Origin: Oligoflexales bacterium
GTDB lineage: Bacteria; Bdellovibrionota_B; Oligoflexia; Oligoflexales; RGVZ01
Assembly: GCA_947494335.1 (NCBI GenBank)
Contig: CANLUT010000002.1
Coordinates: forward strand, 434,001-498,000
Length of the DNA: 64,000 nt
Direction of reading: 5' to 3'
Every line of letters starts with the position of its first letter. The stretch's first letter is position 1. Shown piece after piece: positions 54,844-63,397 of this stretch. Below the pieces are notes generated by a model. It was not told the DNA's origin, ran no database searches, and worked only from the letters and a program-made list of their open reading frames with translations. The translations under genes were made by a program, and so were the position numbers.

Positions 54844-56223
54844 ATGGCTACGCAAGATAGATATTTTGACTATGTAGTGTCAGGTCACTCCGTTGCATCT
54901 TTGGTGGCATTAAAAGAGCTACAGTCTAAAGGGTGCTCGGTATTTTGGCTTCGGTCCCCTTCTCCTTTGGGGGGTGTGTTCTGGGGTCGAGATTACGGCG
55001 AATTATGTTTTGATCGCGGAATGATGCTGATTGAGCCTACTTCGTTTGCAGTGAACCAGTCTTCGGACGTTACAACATATGATCCCAATCGAAGAAATGA
55101 TGTCGCTCGGTTCAGTAAGCTCGTTGACAATTATTTAAGGTCAATTGGAATAGATTGTAAGCAGGTTCTAACTCCGAAGATGAGGGTCTTTGATAAAGTC
55201 GTAGATGATTTGATTATTTCAAATCGGGTTTCGTCACTTCAGAATCTCCCAGTTAGTGTTACCGAAATCATGAGATTAGAACTGTCCGAGATCGCGTCGG
55301 GTTTTGCTGCGAATCCAACGCTACATGCCTCAAATAAACTTAATCCAAGTTTCGATGCGGTATCGTTCGAGGCGGCCTCAATTGCTAACCACGGAAAAGT
55401 ATTTCACGAGATTTTTATTGCATCATTTGCCGATAAATTGGGATTTACTGATCTCGGGAAAATACCCGCGAAGTATCATCGCAGTCTTTGGCTACCGCTT
55501 TTTTATCCTGAAACTTTACAGTGTGGATTGACCGGCGATAATGCGACATTAGACGCTACATTTTTTTCGTATCCTGCCAGAGGGTCATTTCGGGGTGTCA
55601 TCGAAAAATTGCGACCACTACAAAAGTTGCCTCAAGCAGATTTGGCCGACGTGAAAGCTATACGCAAAGAAGTCAGCGATACTAGATTCATTTTTAATTC
55701 CGGAGATATTACAACACGGCGAGTTATCTGGGGCGATCGTTTGGGTGAATTGTTGAGTCTAGCGGGAATGACAGGCGAAAAACCAAGTCGTGGCTCGATG
55801 GCAAGCTTTCAAATTTATTATTTAACGATTCCTAAATCAAATTTGGCTTATGACTTTTCTACGGTTTTTGTTCTCGATCAATCATCTCGGATCTTTCGCG
55901 TCACTGACCAATCAAGCTGTAGTCAGGAGGCTGGCGATCTTTCTCGATTATGTGTGGAGGTAAAAGAGGGAGGCGCTGAGTCAATTGATCTGGGTGCCGA
56001 ATTGTTAAAGCTTGGATTCATAAGAAGTAGATCAGAGATTGCTCTTATCGGATTTGAAAATGCGCAACTTCCATTTCCGGGGTTTTCTGAAATGGCGTCT
56101 GCGAAAAGAATTTTCGATAAGATGCAAGAATATTATCCGTTCACCTTCCTTGGGCATGCAGCTGCGCCAGGAACAGGTTCTTTTAATGATCAAATTGTTC
56201 AAGGTTTGAGCGCAGCAAATTAA
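54844..56223 (+). CDS. Flavoprotein-like oxidoreductase, UDP-galactopyranose-mutase-like fold (tentative)
   Basis: This is a 459-residue protein. The N-terminus YFDYVVSGHSVASLVALKEL, then CSVFWLRSPSPLGGVF, has the beta-alpha-beta order of an FAD-binding Rossmann fold, but the first glycine motif is GHSVAS and not GxGxxG. The C-terminal GHAAAPGTGSFNDQIVQGL resembles the closing FAD segment of UGM- and amine-oxidase-type proteins. Loss of a canonical dinucleotide motif makes activity uncertain. It starts a plus-strand cassette with two methyltransferases and a FemAB-like protein, which suggests sugar modification. Confidence 0.5.
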   Translation: MATQDRYFDYVVSGHSVASLVALKELQSKGCSVFWLRSPSPLGGVFWGRDYGELCFDRGMMLIEPTSFAVNQSSDVTTYDPNRRNDVARFSKLVDNYLRSIGIDCKQVLTPKMRVFDKVVDDLIISNRVSSLQNLPVSVTEIMRLELSEIASGFAANPTLHASNKLNPSFDAVSFEAASIANHGKVFHEIFIASFADKLGFTDLGKIPAKYHRSLWLPLFYPETLQCGLTGDNATLDATFFSYPARGSFRGVIEKLRPLQKLPQADLADVKAIRKEVSDTRFIFNSGDITTRRVIWGDRLGELLSLAGMTGEKPSRGSMASFQIYYLTIPKSNLAYDFSTVFVLDQSSRIFRVTDQSSCSQEAGDLSRLCVEVKEGGAESIDLGAELLKLGFIRSRSEIALIGFENAQLPFPGFSEMASAKRIFDKMQEYYPFTFLGHAAAPGTGSFNDQIVQGLSAAN

Positions 56224-56241
56224 ACAAATGAGGTTTTGCAC

Positions 56242-56982
56242 ATGGTACTTAAATCAGACGATCTTGATAAAATAGCGCAAAATTACCACTTGAACACTGA
56301 AATCAAAGATAAATTTATTGAAGATATCGGCCAGCAGCACTCTTTTAAGTGGCTACTCAAAAATTTGGGTCCGACAACTAATCGCGTTCTCGAGCTAGGT
56401 TATGGAGACGGCATCATTACTCAGAATTTGGTGGATTCTGGCTACCAGCCACATGTTGTTGAAGGAGCTTCTTCGCTAGTTCATGTCGCTCAAAAAAAAC
56501 ATGGTTCAAAAATCACCATTGATCATGGGATGTTCGAGAGTTTTAAACCTAACGCGCGTTATCATCGCATCATTGCAAGCCATGTTCTTGAGCATGTGGA
56601 TGATCCGCGCGCAATGATGCGATTATTGGGCGGCTGGCTCGAGCCCCACGAAGGTCGGATTTTGATTTTAGTCCCCAATTCTGAATCTATTCATCGTCGT
56701 CTTGCGGTCTTGATGGGGCTTCAGCCTCGTCTCGATAGTCTTGGAGCTCGAGACTTAATAGTTGGTCATCAGCGGGTTTATAATGTTTCATCATTATGTG
56801 AGGACGTTATTTCTTCTGGATTTAAAATAGAATCCGTCCAGGGATTTTTCCTTAAGACACTGCCGAATTCTATGATGCTAGGTTATACCCCAGAGCTTCT
56901 AGAGGCACTTCATTCGGTATCTGACGGTTTACCCGCGGAACTGTGCGCTAATATCGGCGTGGTTGCTCGTTTAGACAAGTGA
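56242..56982 (+). CDS. Class I SAM-dependent methyltransferase
   Basis: This is a 246-residue methyltransferase. Motif I is VLELGYGDGIITQNL; IIASHVLEHVDDPRAMM is motif II-III, followed by ILILVPNSESIHRRLAVLMG. The downstream methyltransferase at 58030 shares VPNSES-H-LA-MGL and the same C-terminal pattern, so the two are paralogs. ATG 56242 has GAGG nine bases upstream. A C- or O-methylation of a nucleotide or lipid-linked sugar is plausible but not shown. Confidence 0.82.
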   Translation: MVLKSDDLDKIAQNYHLNTEIKDKFIEDIGQQHSFKWLLKNLGPTTNRVLELGYGDGIITQNLVDSGYQPHVVEGASSLVHVAQKKHGSKITIDHGMFESFKPNARYHRIIASHVLEHVDDPRAMMRLLGGWLEPHEGRILILVPNSESIHRRLAVLMGLQPRLDSLGARDLIVGHQRVYNVSSLCEDVISSGFKIESVQGFFLKTLPNSMMLGYTPELLEALHSVSDGLPAELCANIGVVARLDK

Positions 56983-57071
56983 TGAAAGTAAATCTAAACC
57001 TAAATTTTAGTGGTGAAAGATAGATCGCTCATGGGTGTTAGAAATAGTGCGGGAATGATCGGGGCTCAAAA

Positions 57072-58037
57072 GTGAATTGTGGAAAAAGAATTAATGAAGA
57101 ATATCAGATTGAGATAAATCAGTCAGATGAAGAGTCTACGCAGGAATTTCCGATTTTTCATCAAAAGCGATTTTTCGAAATTCATGCTCGAGAAAGGTTA
57201 GATAAATTCATAACTATAAATCGAATCTCCGACGGAAAAGCGGTTGGTTCATTTTTTTTGGGCGATGGTGGAGATTCCTTTTTGAGCCCACTTCGGGGGA
57301 GTTATGGCGGTTTATATTTGTCAAGCGCCTCGCGAGACATTTCTTTGATTCGCGACACACTTGCTTGGGTTGCGTCTTTTGTTCAGGAAAATAAGGGCCG
57401 TAAACTGACGATTACTTTGCCCCCAATGGCATACGATGAAGACTTTCTCTCAGAGCAGTCGAATGTATTGCTCGGTCTTGGATTCAAGGTGGCAAGATGC
57501 GAAATAAATTATTCGTCTCATGTTGATGCCAACTTTATCCAAAGTTGGCATCACGGCAATAGGAAACGTCTTCGGCAGTGCGTCGAGGACGGGTTTGAGT
57601 GCGACTCGGTAAACATTGATGGTTTGGAGGAGGTTTACGGCGTGCTCGCGCAGAATAGGGCGCAGCGTGGTCGCGCGTTGAGTATGGCATACGAAAACAT
57701 CAAGACGATGTTTGAAAAATTCCCAACCAAAATGTATGCCCACCGTGTAAAATCAAAGGATGGTTCCGTTGTTGCGGCAAGCATATCTATGCGCATAGAA
57801 AATGGTATCCATTATGTTTTTTATTGGGGCGAAGTTGCGGCCCATAATCGAAGCCCCGTTGTGATGATTGCAAATGAAATATTTAATCTCTGCATGGGAG
57901 ATGGCTGCAGGATTTTAGATTTAGGTGTGTCGACGTTAGATGGCGTTCCTAATTTGGGGCTTATTAGATTCAAGAAGAACTTGGGTTGTAAGGCGTCATT
58001 GAAATTTACTTTTTCGAGGGATTTTTTACATGCGTGA
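57072..58037 (+). CDS. FemAB/GNAT-like acyl- or aminoacyl-transferase
   Basis: This is a 321-residue protein. GSFFLGDGGDSFLSPLRGSYGG, SWHHGNRKRLRQCVEDGFEC, HRVKSKDGSVVAASIS and the closing LGLIRFKKNLGCKASLKF are characteristic of the FemAB-like double GNAT fold. Such proteins add amino acids or acyl groups to peptides or sugar amines. In this setting, N-acylation of a 3-amino sugar would supply the step missing after the FdtA/DegT pair; that is inference only. The GTG start has GGGG upstream, and its end overlaps the next methyltransferase by eight bases. Confidence 0.7.
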   Translation: MNCGKRINEEYQIEINQSDEESTQEFPIFHQKRFFEIHARERLDKFITINRISDGKAVGSFFLGDGGDSFLSPLRGSYGGLYLSSASRDISLIRDTLAWVASFVQENKGRKLTITLPPMAYDEDFLSEQSNVLLGLGFKVARCEINYSSHVDANFIQSWHHGNRKRLRQCVEDGFECDSVNIDGLEEVYGVLAQNRAQRGRALSMAYENIKTMFEKFPTKMYAHRVKSKDGSVVAASISMRIENGIHYVFYWGEVAAHNRSPVVMIANEIFNLCMGDGCRILDLGVSTLDGVPNLGLIRFKKNLGCKASLKFTFSRDFLHA

Positions 58038-58764
58038 CTTGAGTCGTTATGCCGATATTTATTCGGATGATTTCTTCGAAGGTGTAATGGTCTCTGTTAG
58101 AAGAAACATGATTTTAGATCTTATTAGACGTCGCCGTCCCCAAAGTATTCTCGAGGTGGGTTGTGGTTTGTTGCCGTTATTTATTGATTGTCCTGATGTC
58201 AAGAATCACTTGGTCATTGATCCGTGTGAAAAATTTTATTTAAACGCATTAAAGTTAGCAGAGGCCCGCTCTGGAGTTCACGTCGTTTGCGGAAAATTCG
58301 AGGACCTGCCAAACGCTTCCTGGTCGGAAGGCTTTGATCTGGTAGTGATAAGCAGCCTAATTCACGAATTACCGAATGCGGATGAGCTCATCAGCAAAGC
58401 GAAAAGCTTGTGTCACGCGAAATCAATATTGCATGTGAATGTTCCTAATTCAGAATCATTCCACATCAAATTAGCGGGGGCAATGGGGTTGATAAGCAAG
58501 TCTGATGAGCTTTCGGAACGAGCCATAAAATATCAGCGTTCACGTACGTTCAATTTAAACCAATTGAAAGTGACTTTAGAGGTAGCTGGATTTGAGGTGC
58601 TAGAATCTGGCGACTATTTCATAAAGCCATTTACCCATGCGCAAATGGCCGCAACCATGCAGGCCGGCATTATAAATGAAGCGGTAATCAATGGTTTAGC
58701 GAATTTATCATCTCAGTTATCTGGCTGGGGGGCTGAGATTTACGTAAACTGTGCGCCCAAATAG
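58030..58764 (+). CDS. Class I SAM-dependent methyltransferase, paralog of the one at 56.2 kb
   Basis: This is a 244-residue methyltransferase. SILEVGCGLLPLFI is motif I, VISSLIHELPNADELI motif II, and LHVNVPNSESFHIKLAGAMGL the shared downstream segment. It overlaps the FemAB-like gene by eight bases, indicating translational coupling. The paralogy with 56242-56982 suggests sequential or alternative methylations on the same class of substrate. The substrate is unknown. Confidence 0.8.
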   Translation: MRDLSRYADIYSDDFFEGVMVSVRRNMILDLIRRRRPQSILEVGCGLLPLFIDCPDVKNHLVIDPCEKFYLNALKLAEARSGVHVVCGKFEDLPNASWSEGFDLVVISSLIHELPNADELISKAKSLCHAKSILHVNVPNSESFHIKLAGAMGLISKSDELSERAIKYQRSRTFNLNQLKVTLEVAGFEVLESGDYFIKPFTHAQMAATMQAGIINEAVINGLANLSSQLSGWGAEIYVNCAPK

Positions 58765-58896
58765 TTGATTTTCTTTAAGATGTCAGTCGCGGAAAATCTC
58801 TGTCCATGGATAGTTGGATTGAACTCTCACTGTTAGTGCTTTGAAGTATTGAAGCTCAATGTTGCGATGATGAAAGTTATGGTGACTCCACGGTGT

Positions 58897-60162
58897 TCAG
58901 ATGTTTCCGGAGAGTAATCTTTTTTCTTGCGTATCAATCTTAAAGATAAAAAATAAGTTTACTAGAAATGAAATCGAATAGGAAAAAAGAAAAGTGTAGG
59001 CTCCACCTAATGCTCCAAGCGACGGGATGAGAATTAAATTTAATCCTAAACTTGCAAGTCCAAGTCCAATAGTTAACCCGGACGCTGTTTTAAAATACCC
59101 TCGGCAGATCCACTGCGGAGACATTATCGTTGAAAGGGTGAACCCACCTACTCCCAGAAGGAAAATGTATAATACGGCTAGGGAGTCCTGAAACTTGTTT
59201 CCAACCAGAACCGGCAACCAATACTGGGCAGTAATCCCGCAAAAAACTGCGCCGACTGTCATAGTAATAAGAGTTATTATCACAATCCTCTTGTATGCGG
59301 GCCATCCTTCATGCAGTCCATTTGATGTTATTTGTCCGTATAAGACTTGGGATATTGCGACTGGAATAATTTGAACCATCCCGATCACCTGCTGACTTAG
59401 CTGATAAATACCTACATCCTGATTTGTGCCGTGCTTTGCAAGGAGAATGATATCGAAGCCTGCAATGAAAAACATACCAATCGCATTCAGGTGAAGTTTT
59501 GCTGCGTCAAAAAGGAAATCTTTTAATTCGGCACCGGTGAGTATTGCTTTAGAGATGCCAGATTTGAAGGCCGCTTTGGCCAAAAAGATGCTTGATGAAA
59601 CTTGAACTGCGACATTTAACAAGAATATATTCTTGACAGTTACGCTATTTGACAGTGCCAAGGCGAGTATGGCTAAAGCATGAATTGATCGCAAAGCGAT
59701 TTGAATTTTATTTACTTTGGAAATTTGATTTGAGGCTGCTAACAGAGAGGTGCCAAATAGGTCCCAAATCAGAAAGGGGATCGTTAGTAACGAAACAATC
59801 AAAAGAGATTCTGAAACCTGACCGAAATAAGCTAGGCCTTTGAAATAGAGTATTAGCATCGAGTAGAAAACGGCTAGGCTACCTAAAATGCCAGCTGCCC
59901 ACAGCAGCGTCGCTGCCAGTCGGTCAAAAATGGTAGGGCTCTTTCCGAGACGATGCGAGGCAACTTGCCCCAAACTTAGGTAAAAGAAAGTTGAAAATGT
60001 TGTGGCCCAGGTAGAAGCGATAGCCAATTCACCACGACCCTCTGGCCCAAGATGTCTAGCTGTTATGTAGAGCGTTAGAATTCCAACCAGAGCCAGATAA
60101 ATTCTGGCTCCGCTGGTGAATAAAATAGATCTGCCGATTGTCTTTACTTGTTCTTTCATCAT
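58897..60162 (-). CDS. wzx: Polysaccharide flippase (Wzx/MATE-MVF-like)
   Basis: This is a 421-residue integral membrane protein with about 12 helices. The N-terminus ILFTSGARIYLALVGILTLYITARHLGPEGRGELAIAST shows the conserved ARxLGPEGRG segment of polysaccharide-specific flippases. It transfers undecaprenyl-PP repeat units across the inner membrane for Wzy. It overlaps the upstream aminotransferase gene by four bases in the run fdtA-aminotransferase-wzx. Confidence 0.9.
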   Translation of the reverse strand: MMKEQVKTIGRSILFTSGARIYLALVGILTLYITARHLGPEGRGELAIASTWATTFSTFFYLSLGQVASHRLGKSPTIFDRLAATLLWAAGILGSLAVFYSMLILYFKGLAYFGQVSESLLIVSLLTIPFLIWDLFGTSLLAASNQISKVNKIQIALRSIHALAILALALSNSVTVKNIFLLNVAVQVSSSIFLAKAAFKSGISKAILTGAELKDFLFDAAKLHLNAIGMFFIAGFDIILLAKHGTNQDVGIYQLSQQVIGMVQIIPVAISQVLYGQITSNGLHEGWPAYKRIVIITLITMTVGAVFCGITAQYWLPVLVGNKFQDSLAVLYIFLLGVGGFTLSTIMSPQWICRGYFKTASGLTIGLGLASLGLNLILIPSLGALGGAYTFLFSYSISFLVNLFFIFKIDTQEKRLLSGNI

Positions 60163-61268
60163 CTGAAAAATGCAGAAATACGATCACACACATAATCGAC
60201 CTGCTCGGTAGACAAGTGGGGGCCGATTGGGAGGCTTAAAACTTGTGATGATAAAGTATCAGCAATCGGTAGCGAGATATTCTTGTATAGACCACTATAA
60301 GCACCGCTCCGATGAGGTGCGACGGGATAGTGTACTAGGCATTGAATGCCCTGATCCTTAAGATAATCGAGCATTTTATCACGCTGCGCTGTGCGCACAA
60401 CGTAAAGATGCCAAACAGGGTCAGCCCAGACGGGGGTTTCGGGGAGACATAAATCGCCTATGTTCCGAAGTTTTGTTTGGTAAATCGCGGCCAGCTGCTG
60501 TCTTCGCGCATTCCAAGGGGGCAAAGTCTTTAATTTTAACCTTAAAACTGCAGCTTGAATTTCGTCTAGACGAGAGTTGGAGCCGAGTACGTCGTGATAG
60601 TATTTCTTCTCGGAGCCATAGTTTCTCAGTGATCTTATTCGTTTTGCAACGTCAACATCATTGACAGTTACGCATCCACCATCGCCAAAAGCGCCAAGAT
60701 TTTTCCCTGGATAGAAACTAAAAGCAGCCCCATCCGCTAGGCTCCCCACGTTTTTTGTCTTGTATTTAGCACCGTGTGCTTGTGCGGCGTCCTCAAATAA
60801 CAATATTTTCTTATCACCAATCGATAATTTGATTGAGTCAATATCGGCGGGTTGACCGTATAAGTGCACAGCAATAACGGCGCGCGTCTTGGGGGAGATC
60901 AGCGACGCAATTTTATCAGCGTCAATGTTATTCGTGCCTATTTTGGGTTCGCATGGAACTGGCGTGGCCCCGCACATTGAGACGGCAAGCCATGTGGCTA
61001 TAAATGTGTTTGACGGAACGATCACCTCATCGCCAGGACCAATGTTATGAGCTTGAAGCATCAATGTGATGGCATCAAGACCATTGGCAACACCGATACA
61101 ATGTTCTGCTCCAGTGAAATTTGCAAACTCCCGCTCGAACGCCTGGCATTCAGGCCCCAGAATGTAGTGTCCTGATTCAAGAACGGCAGCCACTTTCTTG
61201 GTGATTTCATCTCGAAGTGAGTCGTATGTGGCGTGAACATCTAAAAATGGAACTGTTTTTGAGATCAT
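60159..61268 (-). CDS. fdtB: DegT/DnrJ/EryC1 sugar aminotransferase (FdtB-like)
   Basis: This is a PLP-dependent aminotransferase of 369 residues. YILGPECQAFEREFANFTGA, GVANGLDAITLML, the PLP-binding FEDAAQAHGAKY and the lysine in FSFYPGKNLGAFGDGGCV are intact, along with NYGSEKKYYHDVLGSNSRLDEIQAA. Following FdtA it would aminate dTDP-3-keto-6-deoxyhexose to a 3-amino sugar. Symbol and stereochemistry (Fuc3N versus Qui3N) depend on the ketoisomerase and cannot be read from sequence. Confidence 0.88.
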   Translation of the reverse strand: MISKTVPFLDVHATYDSLRDEITKKVAAVLESGHYILGPECQAFEREFANFTGAEHCIGVANGLDAITLMLQAHNIGPGDEVIVPSNTFIATWLAVSMCGATPVPCEPKIGTNNIDADKIASLISPKTRAVIAVHLYGQPADIDSIKLSIGDKKILLFEDAAQAHGAKYKTKNVGSLADGAAFSFYPGKNLGAFGDGGCVTVNDVDVAKRIRSLRNYGSEKKYYHDVLGSNSRLDEIQAAVLRLKLKTLPPWNARRQQLAAIYQTKLRNIGDLCLPETPVWADPVWHLYVVRTAQRDKMLDYLKDQGIQCLVHYPVAPHRSGAYSGLYKNISLPIADTLSSQVLSLPIGPHLSTEQVDYVCDRISAFFR

Positions 61269-61669
61269 TCTTTCCTAACGGTCCTCATGAAGTCTTGGTA
61301 ATCCCGGATGTAATCGTCAGCTTCATAAACGCGAGAGGCGAGTACCATGCATACGCTACCAGATGAAAAATTCTTCATTTCTCGCCAAACAAAGCAATCA
61401 ATTAGCAACCCTTCGTAAGGCTTGTTTAAGGTCACCGTCTCTCGACTTTTACCGTCATCAAGCAATACATCAAAGCTTCCAGACACAGCGATAAGCAACT
61501 GTGTTAGGTTACGATGCGCGTGACCACCGCGCTCAGATTCAGCCGGCACATCGTAAAGATAGTAGACTCTTCTGATCTCAAAGGGAATATGTCTTTGCCC
61601 TTCAATGAAAGTCAAGTTTCCTCGCGGATCTGATATTTTAGGAAGAGAGATTCGTTTTACTAATGACAT
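61265..61669 (-). CDS. fdtA: dTDP-4-keto-6-deoxyhexose 3,4-ketoisomerase (FdtA/QdtA-like)
   Basis: This is a 134-residue cupin enzyme. SDPRGNLTFIEG, RRVYYLYDVPAESERGGHAHR (the HAHR metal-free active-site motif) and LLIDCFVWREMKNFSSGSV match the WxcM/FdtA family. It converts dTDP-4-keto-6-deoxyglucose to the 3-keto sugar for 3-amination. FdtA gives the galacto and QdtA the gluco isomer. It starts the minus-strand run with the aminotransferase and wzx, while the rfbA and rfbB it relies on lie 35 kb away. Confidence 0.88.
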   Translation of the reverse strand: MSLVKRISLPKISDPRGNLTFIEGQRHIPFEIRRVYYLYDVPAESERGGHAHRNLTQLLIAVSGSFDVLLDDGKSRETVTLNKPYEGLLIDCFVWREMKNFSSGSVCMVLASRVYEADDYIRDYQDFMRTVRKE

Positions 61670-62107
61670 TTGGCCAATTACCCTGAGTTCGGCTTAAGCT
61701 GAACATCGATTGCAAACGTTAAATTTTAGCACATTGAGGATATCTGCTAAGTGTCGGCCCCTTGTCTAGTGTTTATAATAATGACGCTTAGTTTAAAGCC
61801 AAAACACTTTAAGAATTAAAAACCAATCACGTTGGGCGGAGGGGGCCCGTGCATAAAATCCATAGAAATTTCGATAGTTGAGCGCCGCGAAAGCAATCGC
61901 TAAGTGATAAAGGTGTTCGTTTCGTTTCAACGGCCCACTGGCGGTTTCAATTTAATGACACCTAGGCTAAAAGATGCTTGGAACTTGTAGCTCAAACCAG
62001 TAAAGTCAGCGTGTTAGCTAGAATGAATCTAGGAATTAGTGTTGTCTGGTGGATAACATTTTTTGGTGTCCATTTATCGCTCTCTATAGAGAGGAAATCT
62101 TAAAATT
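61670..62107. other. Divergent control region between fdtA and tviB
   Basis: This 438-base non-coding region lies between two divergent transcripts. A TATAAT at 61774-61779 is a possible -10 element without a clear -35. No JUMPstart/ops element was found. Its last part is a perfect palindrome, CTCTCTATAGAGAG (62080-62093), which overlaps the tviB ribosome-binding site. Confidence 0.45.
62080..62093 (+). promoter_or_regulatory. Palindrome overlapping the tviB ribosome-binding site
   Basis: CTCTC TATA GAGAG can form a short hairpin whose 3' arm covers the GAGAGG Shine-Dalgarno sequence 14 bases before the ATG. This might lower initiation, or be a protein site in DNA. Five base pairs give only modest RNA stability. 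Confidence 0.35.
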
Positions 62108-63394
62108 ATGGCAAATCCTACGATAGCAATTGTTGGGCTAGGTTATGTTGGTTTACCAGTAGCCGTGGCTTTCGGTAAGTCGCAGAAGACAATCGGGTTT
62201 GATATTTCATCTCATCGAATTGGTGAGCTGAAAGGTGGTCATGACAGCACTCTTGAGGTTGAGGCTGGCGAGCTCAAAGAAGCTAAACATCTTCACTATA
62301 CAGCAGATCCAAATGATCTGCGCGAAGCCGATGTATTGATTGTATGTGTTCCAACTCCTGTGGACTCAGCCAATAAGCCTGATTTTACCCCGCTGATTAA
62401 AGCATCGGAAAGCGTTGGAAAATATTTAAAGTCTGGTGCTGTGGTCGTGTATGAATCAACAGTTTATCCCGGAGCAACCGAGGAGATTTGTGTCCCTGTA
62501 TTAGAGCGGGTTTCTGGAAAGACTTGGAAAAAAGACTTTTACATTGGCTATTCTCCAGAGCGCATCAATCCAGGCGATAAGCAGCACACCCTAACAACGG
62601 TGAAAAAAGTAGTAGCTGGCGATTCTCCAGAGACGCTGAAGAAATTAAGTAAACTTTATGGCTCGATCATTAAAGCAGGCATTCACGAAGCAGAATCGAT
62701 CAAAGTCGCTGAGGCCGCGAAAATTATTGAAAACACTCAGCGCGATATCAATATTGCTCTGATCAATGAATGCTCGATGATCTTCAAGCGGATGGGTGTT
62801 GACACTCAGGCTGTACTGGATGCTGCTGGGACAAAATGGAATTTCTTAAATTTCAGACCAGGTCTTGTTGGAGGCCACTGCATTGGTGTGGATCCCTATT
62901 ACTTAACTCACAAAGCAGAAATGCTTGGGCACCATGCCAGAGTTATCCTTGCTGGTAGGGCTATTAATGACGGTATGGGCAAATTTATCGCCGAACAAAC
63001 GGTGAAAACTATGCTTCATAATGGAATCCAGGTGCGCGGAGCAAAGGTTGTCGTGATGGGTTTGACCTTCAAAGAGGACGTTCCTGATTTACGAAACTCA
63101 AAAGTTATAGATGTGATCCGCGAGCTTCAGGAGTATGGAATCGATTGTCTCATCAACGATCCAATGGCAAATCCTGAAGAGGCAAAAGAGGAATATGGAG
63201 TCCAACTTTTAGAGTGGAAAGCTATTCCGAAATGTCAGGCGGTTGTTGCTGCGGTCGGGCACCAGCAATACAGAGAAAACGGATTGAGAATGATCTCTGA
63301 AAAGCTCGATAAGGGCGGCTGTTTGATTGACGTGAAATCAATGTATGACCGACAAAAAGTTACTGATCTTGGGCTAGCGCATTGGCGGCTTTGA
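62108..63394 (+). CDS. tviB: UDP-N-acetylhexosamine 6-dehydrogenase (TviB/WbpO-like)
   Basis: This is a 428-residue nucleotide-sugar dehydrogenase that oxidises C6 of a UDP-HexNAc in two steps. GLGYVGLPVAVAFG is the NAD motif; VCVPTPVDSANKPD, ESTVYPGATEEICVPVLE, AEAAKIIENTQRDINIAL and FRPGLVGGHCIGVDPYYLTHKAE with catalytic Cys258 are complete. These match the TviB/WbpO/WbpA group and not UDP-glucose dehydrogenase, which supports UDP-GlcNAcA or UDP-GalNAcA as product. A C4-epimerase gene follows after three bases. GAGAGGAAA precedes the ATG. Confidence 0.92.
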   Translation: MANPTIAIVGLGYVGLPVAVAFGKSQKTIGFDISSHRIGELKGGHDSTLEVEAGELKEAKHLHYTADPNDLREADVLIVCVPTPVDSANKPDFTPLIKASESVGKYLKSGAVVVYESTVYPGATEEICVPVLERVSGKTWKKDFYIGYSPERINPGDKQHTLTTVKKVVAGDSPETLKKLSKLYGSIIKAGIHEAESIKVAEAAKIIENTQRDINIALINECSMIFKRMGVDTQAVLDAAGTKWNFLNFRPGLVGGHCIGVDPYYLTHKAEMLGHHARVILAGRAINDGMGKFIAEQTVKTMLHNGIQVRGAKVVVMGLTFKEDVPDLRNSKVIDVIRELQEYGIDCLINDPMANPEEAKEEYGVQLLEWKAIPKCQAVVAAVGHQQYRENGLRMISEKLDKGGCLIDVKSMYDRQKVTDLGLAHWRL

Positions 63395-63397
63395 TCG

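Noticed and set aside
61830-61865. GGGCGGAGGGGGCCCGTGC as a JUMPstart/ops element for the polysaccharide locus
   Set aside because: It has the GGCGG start but not the GGTAGCGTG core of the ops element, and it is not followed by the expected hairpin.
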